Below, piece after piece: positions 11,196-23,854 of a DNA stretch of 64,000 bases. Where the stretch lies: assembly GCA_000697055.1 (NCBI GenBank), contig JNDT01001564.1:62001-126000 (forward strand), in the 5' to 3' direction. The translations under genes were made by a program, and so were the position numbers. Below the pieces are notes generated by a model. That model was not told the DNA's origin, ran no database searches, and saw only the letters and a program-made list of their open reading frames with translations. Within the stretch, counting starts at the first letter, position 1; each line of letters starts with the position of its first letter. This DNA comes from Saksenaea vasiformis B4078 (Eukaryota > Mucoromycota > Mucoromycetes > Mucorales > Saksenaeaceae).

Positions 11196-13817
11196 TCAAG
11201 GATCCCTTTTGGGTGTCCTTGACCTTCTTTCATCAAGGCTCCCCCGAGGGCTTCCCCGCGGGCTAGCTCCTCCACTGGGTAACCAGACATGACCAGATGC
11301 TGGTGGTTGTGGTATGGGGCTTACCGTTTCAACTTGGTCGCTTGCAGCGTACTCATCCTCATCAGACAGTTCGTGAATCACAAACCCAGTTCGCGACCGT
11401 GATTTTCGCATACTAACCGGTCTCTCCGTACTCGCACCTGCTAATGGGGATGGCGCTCTGCTTTCTGGTGCAAGACCATTCAGATTGCTGGCGCTTCCAA
11501 TCCGCGCAGTAAGGTTTGAAGAACTTCCGTTTCGGTTCGCCAGATTGATAACAGACGACGTTCGGAACGGCAAAACGCTTGACCCTTCTGCCGCTCCAAA
11601 TGTACTGCCCATAGGGAAGCCGGCGCCATGACTGTCGCCACTATATCGCTTCTTGCTCCAGTACTTCGTGGATATAGCGCTGAGAGACTTTGTAGATGGT
11701 GGAAGCGTTGCTCTTGGGGCGGGAGACGACATGTTAATGGTCATGCTGTCGCCAGCATTTGGTGTCTGTTCAGACAACGTATCAATCTCCACTACGGCTG
11801 AAGGCATAGTTGCACCTCGACCTCTTACTAGGCGAGACAGCCAGTACCTCAAGCTAATTGTAGATCGTGAAAGTATACTGGCCACAGTACTGGCAAGCGT
11901 GTAGGGTGCATACTGTCCTTGGTTGGATGGTAGCGAAGTCATGCCCAAAATTCCCCCGTTGGCGCCAGGTTCCACTCGACGATAGTCATCTGGCCTGTCT
12001 TTCCTACGCACGCGCTTGTAAAGGCACCATATAAATAGGAAGCAGATGATTGTGATGGCCATGAATGCAAACGGAGCCAAGGAAGCATCCGACCAAATGT
12101 TTTCAATTAAGTTGTCCGCTGCACCATCACGCATGATTCCTTTGGAGGATGGTGGTTCAACACCATCGGCTAATTGGTTAGGAGCTTCACCGTCAACATC
12201 GTGCGATTTGTACTGATCCGAGCGGTCTGTCAAGGGTATTTGATTAGAGACAATCTGCACCATAGCGCCGAGAGTCCAAGAAACTTGTATATCGTTAATT
12301 GTGTTAATGCTTTGAAAAGGTGGGTTCCAATTTTTTGCTTCTACGCTTTCTAATGACTGTTCCAGCAGTTCTTTGTTGTTTGTAGGGTTATTATTGTGTG
12401 CACCGGGGTCAACTATTCGAGGGACATTGATGCCATCGTGGAGTACATTGACAATCCACGCCGATTTGAAGCACTGCAGCTGATATCGCCCAATCTCAAC
12501 TGCATCCAAATCTTTGTGTTCTTCCATGATCTTGGCCCAGTCCTTCCCACAATAACTTGTTGCCTTTTTCTCGTACTCGCCGAAATCGTATACTCCGCCC
12601 AAGCCGAGGATATCGTGCGAAGAATACCAGTACTCTGAAATACCAACGAATTTGTTAACGGACCAGTCAATATGCGGGGTATGAACACCGTTGAATAGAC
12701 AAGGCTCTTGAGCGCATTTTGCATTCTTATTAAGTAGTGGAGTCGTTCTCTCGAGACATTGACTAAAGGAACCAGTACCATGTAAAGTCAAAGGGACGCT
12801 TGTTGATAGTGAATCCGTTAGAGTCAGATTTATGGGCAGACATGGATCGTCCAGATGAAGCGTATGATCCTCGTTCAGCATCTTGCTTCCACCTGCAGCG
12901 CCGTGTGCCTCCTTTAATTGCTGCTCCAGGTACCTTCTTCGTGCTTCATTGCTTCCATAACCAAGAAACGTGGTTACAAACACATCGTACTCAACCAAGC
13001 GTCCGTCCAAAGTGTGCAAGTACACATTTGCAAGATCATGCATATGCTCTTCTTTCTGTTGACTTTCTGGTTCGAATGCGATCTGTGTGCTGGCGCCACC
13101 CATATCGAGAAATCCAAATGTGTGGTGTTGTCCTGGCGTGCCATTTCCAGCCTCTAGGGATGCTTGGATGCTGGTGTCAAATCCACCCATGAGGTAGTTG
13201 ATCGCCACCCAGCCATAGATGCCTTCACGTTCTCCCGAGATAATTTGGATATGGGATTCACAATTACTCATAAAAAATGTGGACTGATCTTGAATGAACT
13301 TGCATGTTGCTTGAAGCACTGCTTTGCTTTCCTCCGGTGGCAAAAGCCGCATACCCGCGGTAGCCATTAAGTAGATCGGTGTCTTTGGATGGCTTTCTTC
13401 TGGTACAACCTCCTTTGCGAAATCCAATAGACCTTGTAGATGCTCCCCAACTTCGGCAGGTCTGCTGCCATAGGTCGAGATGCCTTGATTTTAAGTTAGC
13501 ACAATAATTTGGACTTCCAGCCGGACACCATCGTTCTCCATGTATTTTCCCTTCGCTTCCCTCCGTTTTCCCGTTTCTTTACCTGGTTCTTCTCTACGCG
13601 TCCATTTAAGTCCATCCTTGTCGCCACGTTCTACAATAGGTATTTTGCCTTTCAGTTGCTCATTCGTACTCGATGACTTTACGTAGTCATGATCTTTCCA
13701 AGAATACACGTAGATTCTGGATCCAGATGAGCCTGCGTCAATGATAACGCCATAACGCCGATTATTTCCCCATGTATCATCTGTCTGTGAGATTGGTAGT
13801 CGTTTCGCAAGGTTCAT
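11196..13817 (-). CDS. YND1: Golgi apyrase, GDA1/CD39 family (YND1-like)
   Basis: Two exons (13817-13583 and 13483-11196, one 99-nt intron) encode 840 residues. The protein hydrolyses nucleoside di- and triphosphates in the Golgi lumen, supporting glycosylation by removing the UDP/GDP made by glycosyltransferases. All apyrase conserved regions are visible: IIDAGSSGSRIYVYSW, YLMATAGMRLLPP, GEREGIYGWVAINYLMG, FLDMGGASTQIAFEP and HDILGLGGVYDFGEY. A hydrophobic segment, FAFMAITIICFLFIWCLY, followed by basic KRVRRK anchors it, and a Ser/Thr/Pro-rich tail of some 260 residues ends it. The single C-terminal anchor and long tail fit Ynd1 better than Gda1, which is anchored N-terminally. The intron splits the Gly codon before ISTYGSRP. 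Confidence 0.93.
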
Positions 13818-16379
13818 TGATCAGATAAAAGAATGTCGTGATGAAGAGCCAGGATTAGGCACAGCGCAAAAATGAGTTGAGCGCAAAGAATAGTAATCCA
13901 AGCAAGTAAGAAAGAAGAGGGTGAACAACCGTTGATAGGTCTAGATAAGAACAGCACGCTGATGCATCAGAAAACTCTCCACACACATGATGCATTTGGA
14001 TGCATGGTCCTTCATCTTACCAGAAGACAACGTACGTGGCCGGAAGGAGAGAAAGAAGCTGGGCACAATCCTTTAGCGACAATGTCCGCTATTGCCAATT
14101 TTGAACAAATCAAAAAATTGCGTTGCGCAAAGATTGATATTGTTGTATTACAAGGTGTTCCTTGTTGTCTATTGTGCCGCCCTCTCCTTCCTATTTGCCA
14201 CCATGTTTCGAGTCACGATGCTATTTGTGTCTTTTCAAAGTGCACAGGAAAGAATTGGTGGGAAAGACGGCTCTTTCTGCATCTTCATCGTAATCCAAAG
14301 CCTTACACTCTTTAAGATAAGGCCACATTCTTTAAGTTGAAGACTGCGAGATGTATGAGTGCTTCTTCTGCAGCGAGACAACTCGATATTCATGCTTGCA
14401 TAGCGCAGGGATGGATTGAGCCGCATGGAGAGCGTCTCGATGGTGTATTTGACAACGTTACCAAGAAAGCTTCTGGATGCATTCTGACGAGGAACATGTA
14501 AAGGTCGTTACTGATTTTATTGGTCACCTATAGTGCTGTCTATAACACAATGCAATGTTTTCGTGAAACAAGCAGAGTTCATTCCGGAGCGAGGAACAAC
14601 GCGGAAAAAAATTAACACTATGGAAAATGGGTTCCTGAATGTGTTCGTAAGTGAAAACAAAAGGATATGGATTCTATGATAAGTTGCCTGTTTCGTTGAA
14701 AAAATTGCGTTTAATATTAATACGAAACGTACTAGGGCTTAGTCCGAGAAAGGTACTTCTGCTATTGTTTGTTATAGCGTCAACCACGAGAACGAAGACT
14801 ACGACTATACTAGGTGATATTTCTGCTTCAGGCTTAATCAAGGTTAGCTTATTATACCCAAAACCAGCAAGAAGAAAAAAAACTTGACAGGAATCTGAAT
14901 ATTTGAGTACATCATGCTAGCTTTTTAAGGACACTTTGGACGTCACCTTTTTCTTAGCAGCCATACCAATGTCCAGGATCGGGAACTATGGTCAGGATAT
15001 GGTCATCTATAGACTGAACAAGTCTACGCTGGCGCTTCTCTTTTGTCCTTTTTTTTTTAAAAAAAAAAAGCTTTATGGATATGTTGTTCTTCTGTTTATT
15101 GAGTACGAGCTGCCTCTCTTATAGACACCTTTCCCTGATCTCACAATTCCCTTTTCTACCTTAGCAAAGGGCATTTATTGATAAACTTTTAAGCCTGAAT
15201 GGCTAAACTTTCAGTCACATCTTAGAGTAAGTCGTAGAATCGAAGGAACAAGACATGTAATCATGCACAACGACATGAAAAGATCGATATGGCCAAAGGA
15301 TAGTGCGTGAGGAAGAACACGGAATCAATCTAATCATGTTCCAGCGAACTCCATAGGCCTCGGAGGTCGAAGGTCTTCCATGTCGTTGTACTTACGGACC
15401 AACAATTGAGTTGCCGTGTTTATTGTTGGTTAACAAGCGTTTTTCTAAAGTATCTTATCGTACACAACAGACGATCGCTATTGTAGATCGACTGACATGT
15501 AAAATAACAAGAAGCTCTAGCTCTTGAAACATGCTTTTCACTATCGCATCGAGCATAATTAGATTGATCGCCGTAATGCAGCGATCAATGAGCGCAGCGT
15601 TCATCACGAAGCAAGTTATAACTTATTGTCCTTACTTACCTGCCGCGCGAATGCAATAGGATTTGACTTCTTCGAAATAGTACAGAGAGTCTACGCAGCA
15701 TCAGGCCCTCGAGGAGGAGCGGACCGGTTCCTTGTACTCATTTGAATGTAGCTCATGGTGCTGCGCACTCATCTCGCGAACCTTTTGAGCTCAACAACCT
15801 AGGTAGCGATGTCCGTGAATACATTGCCAGTGGCGGGAGCTAAAGACGCTTCATGATTGTACTATTCAGTGAGTGAGGAGTTCCGTACACGAAGCGCCAT
15901 TTCTGGCCAGATGTACCATTGGTGGATTGAAACAGCCAAGCATATCATATTGACTTCACAATGACGAGGGATTCAGGCAGGTAAGCATCATTTCTTTTTT
16001 TAAAAACATAGCTATTGTTTAACGCAGATAACCGGTGCCGGGCGTGCTGTAATATACATGTAAAAGAAAAATGGACTACATGTATTGGACCGAAGACAAT
16101 CGAGTTACCGCGTTTGGAATTGTTACGCCTCTGTCTTCTATTACCTGCCACTACCTGTACATTGTGGGACTTCATATATTCAACATGTAGAACGAATTGT
16201 GCCACAAATTCATTTGGAAAGGAATAGAATGTGAAACTTCTGGTATCATTTGCGAACCTCAATGGCATTGATATCCCAACCGTCTATTTGTTGTGTGATA
16301 CTCGACTTTGCTTAGCAGCAATTATACTGCGGTAAAGTTGCGACAATCAGCGCCTTTCTCACGCAACCAAAATAGCAAG

Positions 16380-17018
16380 AGCTTAATCCGGAGTGTATGT
16401 CCCAGACGAAGACCGACACAGATTTGCACAGTTGAATCTAAGTGGAACGGCAGACGGCTATGTCTACGCTTGCAGTCTCTACAGCACGCAATAGATAACA
16501 AACTGTCTGACCGACATCATCAAGAACCTGCATTATGATCCATCGCAAGCTCAAGAGGAATCCACCTTCGTACCACCCGAGTTTCGGCCATCCTCAGTAG
16601 AACAAATTGGGCATTATTTGCACGCAGAGCCATTGACAATCAATGCGGAGGTGCAAAATGCGCTTGACAACCTAGCCCAATCATACGAAAATCTGCAAAT
16701 TCAGTATGGTATACTGTATACCAGGAAAGCCGACAAGAAGGTAACATAGGTCAGTATCTCTCTTCTGTTAGAAGGATCAGACGACAGCGCACAATGCCGA
16801 GAACATTGCAGGATATTGATAGATAAATATGCAAGATGCATTGACGTCTCCTACTTACCCACCGAAGCGGCGGGGCGGGTGAAGGGGGCAGTCGGCATCC
16901 AAGATTGGTCGATTGTTAACGGTCTGCAGAGGACTGAAGCGATCCAACATCTGGTGATCTATCACGAAGAGATGAGCGATGCTGAGTATGACAACATTTA
17001 TTCACTTAAGCGGTGAGC
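16380..17018 (+). pseudogene. Coding-like remnant of unknown family
   Basis: Several plus-strand pieces have protein-like composition but are broken by stops. GTADGYVYACSLYSTQ is followed by a TAG, then the frame 16489-16749 carries CLTDIIKNLHYDPSQAQ, FVPPEFRPSSVEQIGHYL and ALDNLAQSYENLQIQYGIL and ends in TAG just after a possible GTAACA donor. A third piece (16816-17016) has AAGRVKGAVGIQDWSIVNGL and TEAIQHLVIYHEEMSDAEYD. The family was not recognised. Codon use and helix-like periodicity suggest an old gene or transposon ORF. Confidence 0.35.
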
Positions 17019-17080
17019 AAAGTTACACCACGGCCAAGACGGTTCGGGACAGAGACAGAAAACATGAATAATCTTGTAGG

Positions 17081-17420
17081 TATAATGAATTGACATCCTT
17101 ACCGGCGATGTTAGAAAGAAATAGAATTGAACAATAAAAATTAATTCATGCGTCTCTTTAAACACGGATTATTCTGGTATGAACTCATCGTGAAACATTT
17201 CCCTGCCCTATGGTAAGGCATAGAGAAACTGTCATTGATGCAATGAATCATTTCAACGTTAAACAGACGTACTGCTTTCGGTGGAACATTTCCTTTCTTG
17301 AGACATTTTTACGCTTTCCAATAGGATACTCAGAAGCCCACCACCGTAAACATAAACTTCTCTAATGCAAACTGCAGTTATCCAAACGTGAACCGTTCAT
17401 TGCATGAACGTAAAAAATAC
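17081..17420 (+). repeat. Dispersed repeat family, copy A
   Basis: The copy opens with AATTGACATCCTTACCGGCG and continues with TTCATGCGTCTCTTTAAACA and CGGATTATTCTGG. It then has two similar internal segments, the second with TCTTGAGACATTTTTACGCTT and TAATGCAAACTGCAGTTATC. The same words in the same order occur in copies B (23.4 kb), C (32.4 kb, opposite strand) and D (53.6 kb). No protein domain was recognised. Confidence 0.7.
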
Positions 17421-17804
17421 GTACTTCAACGCGCACACTGCATTCGGAAACCACGCTAAATAATTTCAAATAGACGCAAAATCATAGGAAAAATCCTGTA
17501 AGACCGCGGACTTAATATCATTATCTTTTGTTTTATAGTCGTAATTTCTTGTCTTCTGGTTGTCCCCAAAAAGCTCTTTAACGTGATATCACGGCTGAAT
17601 TTTTATCCTACTTTTTTGAGATATCGAAATTGCTCGTAGCTTCTGCAACACAGAGTTGGTCACCATCAGTTTCGGAGTTGTACGATCCTGACCAGTCCCA
17701 GGAGAGCTCTCTGTGTGCGCCCTACACACATTAAAAAAATAGTTGATATCGCGCGGTGGATCAGCCACAGCCTTCATTATCTCTCTTTTCTCTTCAGTTT
17801 CCCC

Positions 17805-19309
17805 ATGTCACAACCGTCGTCGAGAAAACGTTATTTCGCAGGTGTACTTGCGCTTCTAGCGGTCGTGTTTATATGGGTTGGATCGTCTTTCGCCATGAAT
17901 GTGAGTTTATGACTTCATGTTCAAGCGATTGGAATTAACCAGTTGTATAGAGCATATTTGGAGAACGAGAATATAACAAGCCATTCCTTCTTACATATCT
18001 CAACACGGCTACGTTTTCATTATATCTTGTACCATTGTTGTTTTCTCGACGAAGAAAAGAAACGGCGTTAATTGATGAACACAGCAAGTATGTTTTGCTT
18101 TCTTTCTATCTACTGCTGCGCTAGAACGATGGGGGTGCTGACAAATCACTTGATGTGTAGATTGCTTCCAGAATATCCCAATGGACAAGAGGTAACGTAG
18201 ATCACATCCTACAACACGGGGGGCCAATAGGGTTGTACTGATGTGGCGACATTGGGGGTTCCCATCTTGAAATAGTTCAATCAGCCGCATATGGAAATCG
18301 ATCAACGGACTTCTGATCAGCAGCCTGATGTAACCTCAAAGCTAAGTACGACTGCAACCATCAAGCTGAGCTTCGCGTTTTGTGTCCTATGGTTCTTCGC
18401 CAATTACACAACCAACGCCAGTTTGGCCTACACCAGCGTCGGAAGCAGCACAATTCTGGCATCCATGTCAGGACTCTTCACCTTGGGCATTGGATCCGTT
18501 TTTGGCGTTGAACGACTGAACTTCATCAAAGTACTCTCCGTCGGTGTGAGGTAAAGCCAATTTGGGAAAAAAAAAAGAAGCACACAGGTGGTGTTCATCG
18601 ACGATGCTTTAGCCTTATTGGTGTCATGCTTGTCTCGTACTCGGATCAAAATTCCTCAGACGATGGCCACAATTCTGCTGGTGGTAGGGCTCCTCTCATT
18701 GGAGACCTACTTGCATTATCCGGGGCCGTGTTCTATGGCTGTTACACTACACTTTTGAAGCTACAAATTAAGGATGAGTCACGGATTAATATGCCATTAT
18801 TCTTCGGTTTTGTCGGCGCATTCAACGTCATCCTACTGTGGCCTGTATTTCCCTTGCTTCATTGGCTGAACATTGAACAATTTGAGCTACCTTCAAGTCC
18901 CGTTCTCTGGACTATGGTGCTTCTCAATGCCTTTATTGGCACCTTCCTTTCTGATTATTTATGGTTGCTAGCCATGCTGATGACTTCGCCATTGGTTGTG
19001 ACACTTGGAATTTCCCTTACAGTAAGTCAGGAGGAATGGGCGTGGGTCATGTGCTGATATTTGTTTTAGATCCCATTGGCGTTAGTAGGCGATGTTGTGT
19101 TTAAACATTTTGTACCCAGTCTTCAGTACGCCATGGGAGCTGTTTTGGTTGGCATTGGTTTCTTCGCCGTTAACATGGATGCGTTACATATGGTGGAAAA
19201 GCAAGAGACATCAACAGAATCGTTACCAGAAGACCAAGTGGATGAATCATTAAGTCTATCCGCTGGACATAATCGCAAGATCAGTGACTATCAAGCAATC
19301 GACAATTGA
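17805..19309 (+). CDS. SLC35F-type membrane transporter (EamA/DMT superfamily)
   Basis: Exons at 17805-17900, 17951-18088, about 18276-18550, 18613-19021 and 19070-19309 encode a polytopic membrane protein close to the SLC35F5 / yeast YML018C-THI74 group, whose substrates are uncertain (thiamine-related compounds have been proposed for THI74). Visible segments: YFAGVLALLAVVFIWVGSSF (TM1), PFLLTYLNTATFSLYLVPLL, FCVLWFFANYTTNASLAYTS, GSSTILASMSGLFTLGIGSV, LIGVMLVSYSD, LIGDLLALSGAVFYGCYTTL, FFGFVGAFNVILLWPVFPL, NAFIGTFLSDYLWLLAMLMT and AMGAVLVGIGFFAVNM. About ten helices and the WFFANYTTNASLAYTSVGSS signature fit the family. A further small exon may lie between 18088 and 18276, so the cytoplasmic loop is uncertain. 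The upstream 4 kb is gene-poor. Confidence 0.88.
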
Positions 19310-19622
19310 TCACCAATCGCCCTTATACCGTGCAGATAACGCGTTTGCAAACTTTTACGTAGACTCTCATTCACTGTAGATATTTCTTATACACGCTAGT
19401 AAATATTTCATAATTTTTTGTGTTTCCAAGGGAAGCAATAACCGTATATCGTCGCTGCTGTCATTTGTTTCTAATCATACGATCAGCTATATCTTCCAAG
19501 AAGACATAAGGCTGCAAATCATTGTTCTCGTTTAGACAAATCAAAAAGAATGGATGCAAAAGTCTTCTGTTTTTTTTGTTGACATGTTGTGATGATTTCT
19601 AAAATTGAATATGCTTCTACAT
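19310..19622. other. Intergenic, convergent 3' ends
   Basis: AT-rich sequence separates the convergent transporter and hydrolase genes. Nothing coding is seen; it should hold both 3' untranslated regions. Confidence 0.6.
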
Positions 19623-21146
19623 TTATGCATTTCCCTCTGCTTCGATCTTTTCTACGCCACGATCCACTTCTTCAGGATCAAGATGTTGCGGGTTCTTACG
19701 GATATCCTTTGCCTAAATTCACAGTGTGAGATGGAGTTTAACGTGAGCTCGCTCAATAACGTACCTCAAACATAGCCACAATAAATTCTGTCAATGGCTT
19801 GTTAACCCATCGTGACGGGCTAGCAACGTGTTCGAACCATCCTAGATGGCCTCCATAATCCGTCGTGGCCACGACCACGTAAGGATTTTTCTTGACTTCG
19901 TCATAGGGTATACATTCAGCTGGCGAAATTGGGTCGTCCAGAGCGTTCATGCAAAGCAGCGGTACGCGTACTGACTCGACATAACGGAATGAACTCGCAT
20001 CGCGATAGTATGCATCCACAGATTCGTAATCCCGTAATCTTCGTGTGCAAGCATCGTCAAATTCACGAACCGTTCCCGTAGCAAGAATCTTTTCAGGATC
20101 TATCTTGCCGCTGTCCTTCAGTTTGTCCATATGTCTTTTGGTAACGGTCAGCTAAACGGGACAAGGTGCATTCAAACGGTTTTCTCACCTGCCAAAAGCA
20201 TTTTTAAGGTTAGTGGCCAACGTGGCAGAGTAGACTTTGCGATTGAAATAGGTGCTATCTAGAACGACAGATGATCTGTGCCATGCTTTCAGTTAGAACA
20301 ACCAAATGACCTTTTTCATGGCTGGTATCAACCTTTCGAAATCGAATGGATTACTGACGGAGACTGCTGCAGACAACGGCGTGTTGCTACCTTCTTCTCC
20401 GAGGTACTATATATCCGTTTTGTTTTTAGCATAATTTGAAACTAAAGTTCATCATCTACCTTACCTTGACCAAAATGTTGGATCCAAGCGAAAATCCAAT
20501 GCCAACTAAGGGCGTTCCTGGGGCCACCTTGCTTTGAATATGCTTCAAAGCTTCTCGCACATCTTGGGTGTAGGCACCGTTGTATAATTGAGGTGTGGTA
20601 ATGTCGCTGTTGGCGCATCCACGATTATTGATAACCACGCCTCGGTAATTGAAAGGCGGTCGAGTGATCTAACTAACGTTAGGCACATGGTAAACCGGAA
20701 ATGTTGATGGACTTACTATTTCTAATACACCGCGGATATAAGACTCATGACTTCCACCGGTCAAGCCATGTAGTAAAACAAGTACTGGGGTATCTTTCTC
20801 TCCTTCTGTCCAATCTAAAGCGATTTGGCCTCCGTCTGAGAGATCAAACAGTTCTCTGAGAATTTTGCCGTCAATAACTGTCTGAAAACGTTCAAAAAGG
20901 CAAGTACCTCTTGTAGGTAACCGCGTGTGCAGGTGTACCGTTGTAGTAAGCAGCATAACCTGTTTGCAAATGACCGTTGAACAAGTAAGGTGTAGGGTGA
21001 TATTTTGCGTTTGGTCCTATTAATGAAGGACAGAGTTTTGCAATGTAGTCGATCAGAGTGGTGGTCGATCCATCTCTCAAGGTAATCGACTGGGGATTTT
21101 CGCTGTGGAAGAGGTTAACTTTACTCATTAATCGAAGAAGGAACAT
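19623..21146 (-). CDS. Alpha/beta hydrolase of the YheT/ABHD1-3 (EEB1/EHT1) family
   Basis: About six exons encode a hydrolase related to yeast Eeb1/Eht1 (medium-chain fatty-acid ethyl ester synthase/esterase) and animal ABHD1/3. The N-terminal exon has PTPYLFNGHLQTGYAAYY, the family signature. Next come FDLSDGGQIALDW and VLVLLHGLTGGSHESYIRG (oxyanion region), VVINNRGCANSDITTPQLYN, LVGIGFSLGSNILVK with the nucleophile Ser in GFSLG, LLCMNALDDPISPAE with the acid Asp, and TTDYGGHLGWFEH with the catalytic His. The last exon has KDIRKNPQHLDPEEVDRGVE and stops at 19623. The triad is complete. The start is either 21146 (MFLLRLMSK) or the second Met at 21128. It shares a short divergent promoter region with DUS2. 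Confidence 0.9.
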
Positions 21147-21662
21147 CGGAATGGCCCGATCGCCCCCCTGTGGCTTTTTATGTGCTGTCTACCAATGTAT
21201 CAGGGCATCTCTTCAATGTCTATGAGTCAGCCCGAATGTTCTTCCGGTCCCAAAAAAGTAAACCATCGATTTTTCTGCTTTCTGGCTTCCAATATGCCTA
21301 TCTTTGACTCCAACATATGATCATTCTTAGAATACCCGTTTCCTTTGTATCCGAGTGGATGATTCTTTTTTGTGTCGATTTTCTATGTAAGTTTCATGTG
21401 CTTCTATCATGGAGCACATGAATTTAAAGACGATCAATGATTGCGTCTGATCTTTACATAACTTCTAAATAAACAAATGAAACTATTTTCCAAGATACGC
21501 TGAATAGATTACGATGCGTTTTTGCGATGGGAACAGCACCTCGTCGTTGTAGCTGATAAGCTCGGGTAGCCAATCAGATAAGCAGGTTTTTCAGGATCCC
21601 AAAAAAGAAATTTGAAACGCCACCAACCTCGAAGCCATCATTCAATCGTACTCATCGCATCG

Positions 21663-23195
21663 ATGCATGACATTGATTATGCCAACAAGGTGTTTCTAGC
21701 ACCCATGGTAAAAGACAAAAAAATGAAAATGAAAACGAGAATGCGACAGTACAATCCTGAAATCCAATATTGTGAATAGGTGCGTGTTGGCACATTGCCA
21801 TTTCGATTGTTAGCTCTTGAATACGGCGCTGGTAATTACTCGCTTATTTTTGTTCATACATTGATCTCAACCACACAGATCTGGTATGGTCAGAGGAGTT
21901 GGTGGACAAACGTATTATTGGGTCTGTGCGCAAATATAATCGTAAGTTCCATCCTTTACTTTATCAACAATGCCTAAGAGAAAAAATTACAGCGGCCACA
22001 GGCACAATCGATTATTGGAAAGGCGATTCTTTAACGTTCAGTACACATCCTGCTGAAAAGGGCCGGGTTATCCTTCAGCTGGGAACTGCAGATGCTGATC
22101 TGGCTCTCGAAGCTGCGCTTACAGTGTATACGATCCTATCCGCCCATTTATTTCATGGCACACTCAGATGATGATAGGAAACAGGACGTCGCTGGCATTG
22201 ATGTTAACTGTGGTTGCCCCAAGGCGTTCTCTGTGCATTGTGGAATGGGGGCAGCTCTACTATCTACACCAGAAAAATTGAAGAAGGCAAGTATTCCATG
22301 TGTGTTTCGAGCCATCGATTGACAGTGATCTCAGATCCTGACTACCTTGGTGAATAACCTTGATATTCCCGTCACGTGTAAAATCCGGTAAGATAAAAGG
22401 GTAATCATTTGCTTGCGCGTATTCAACAGGGCTATATTATACAGTCTGCTTGACTCGAAGGAGAAGACCATCGAATTGGTCAAAATGATCGAGTCAACCG
22501 GTGTCAAGGCACTGACAGTACACTGCCGGTAAGAAGACTGAGCATCCATTTTAATACAACAACGCTGACGATGACGCCATTAGTACGAGGGATCAACGAC
22601 CGCGGGAGAAAGCCAATTGGGAAGCTTTAAAAGATATTGTGAATGTAGTTCAAAGCATCCCTGTTGCGATAAATGGCGATGTGTTTACCTACGAAGATAT
22701 CGCAAGAGCAAAAGCATTTACAGGTAAAACCGCTACGTCACGTATCTTACTGTCATACTTAGCTTAGCAATAGGCGCTAGTTCGGTGATGATAGCAAGAG
22801 GCGCTCAGTATAATCCATCTATCTTTAGAAAAGAAGGCTTTCTGCCCTTAACGGAGGCAGTGAAGCAGTATATCAAGAAGGTAAAAATGAAACGGGTGTA
22901 AATAATCTACTGACACCCTTCTCTGATATCAGTGCATTGACGTTGACAATACGTACGGAAATACCAAATACGTGCTGCTCTCGATAAACAATAATGACAG
23001 CAAATTCACAAAATCGGAGCAATTCCAGGCGCTGCAGAAAGCCAAGTCGATTTTGGCAATATGGTAATGGCTCTGGAGGACAATTAAGAAAAGGGTGCTC
23101 ATCTTCCATGTAGTGAATTCTTCGGTCTGGAATCATACTATCACCAGGTCAAGGAGATGCAAAAGCAGAAATTAAACGCACTATGTGAAGATTAA
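21663..23195 (+). CDS. DUS2: tRNA-dihydrouridine synthase 2 (DUS2/SMM1)
   Basis: About ten small exons encode a flavin enzyme that reduces uridine 20 of tRNA. The start at 21663 gives MHDIDYANKVFLAPM, and a GTAAAA-TAG intron leads to VRVGTLPFRLLALEYGA, the FMN-binding opening of the TIM barrel. Further exons give LVWSEELVDKRIIGSVRK, LQLGTADADLALEAA, DVAGIDVNCGCPKAFSVHCG with the active-site Cys in NCGCPK, ILTTLVNNLDIPVTCKIR, KALTVHCRTRDQRPREKANW, VAINGDVFTYEDIARAK and SSVMIARGAQYNPSIFRKEG. The last exon ends SYYHQVKEMQKQKLNALCED and stops at 23195. The double-stranded RNA-binding domain found in animal DUS2 is absent, as in yeast Smm1. Introns are 50-80 nt. Confidence 0.93.
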
Positions 23196-23364
23196 CAATC
23201 CCTTTGTACATAAGCATATAGAACGATAAAAAGAAGTTTGATTTGCTTTATTTGACGCTACAGTAGGATCCTGTTGGGATGTCTTTCTGTGCAGGATTTA
23301 CTGATGAATCAGGTTTGCGCTAAGGAAGGGATGAATTATGCGGATATCAGTAATCATTGTATGT

Positions 23365-23660
23365 GTATAAATTGACATCCTTACCGGGGATGTCTTTTTG
23401 AAACACAGAGCCAAAGTAATTTAAAAATGGCTCATCTGTTCCTTTAAATACGGATCATTCTGGATGAAAGCTGTTCTTATCTCGAAACATTTTTACTCCT
23501 TCCAGCAGAATATCACTGAAGCACCTCAATGCAAAAACAGTATTTTTGTCTTGAGACATTTTTACCGCTTCCGGAAGGATACCGAAAAATTTTGCATCGC
23601 TGAAGCACTTTAATGCAAAACTAAGGTTACCCAGGCGAGAATTATTCCTTGGATTAACAC
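23365..23660 (+). repeat. Dispersed repeat family, copy B
   Basis: The copy begins AATTGACATCCTTACCGGGG and has CTTTAAATACGGATCATTCT. It then carries two related internal units of about 80 bp (each with a GAAACATTTTTAC or GAGACATTTTTAC core followed by CTGAAGCAC and TTAATGCAAAA or TCAATGCAAAA). It ends GCGAGAATTATTCCTTGGAT. The minus strand is open across it and shows the duplication as FALKCFSD and FALRCFSD. It lies between the DUS2 stop and the NAD kinase stop. Confidence 0.75.
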
Positions 23661-23854
23661 AACATGAACTACTTCTTCGCGTCAAGACGCATCACCGTCC
23701 AGCGCAACATGCACTTCGGATTGAGCGCAAAAGGATATCCACTTGACGCGAACATCTATTCTAAATTCAGTATTTACTCGTAACCCCCTTTTTGTGGGTG
23801 TCCTTCTTGAGATGCAATATCTCTCAGGGGTCTCTGGGGAATGCTGCTTTGTTA

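Larger units (their letters stand above)
13818..17804. other. 4-kb gene-poor stretch
   Basis: Between the divergent YND1 and transporter genes no intact gene is visible. The frames are short and without motifs. The only items seen are a coding-like remnant at about 16380-17018 and a copy of a dispersed repeat at about 17081-17420, both listed separately. A long T/A run is at 15046-15070. Confidence 0.5.

Noticed and set aside
22331..23136. Minus-strand frames inside DUS2
   Set aside because: They are shadows of the DUS2 exons, which have correct splice sites and family motifs on the plus strand.
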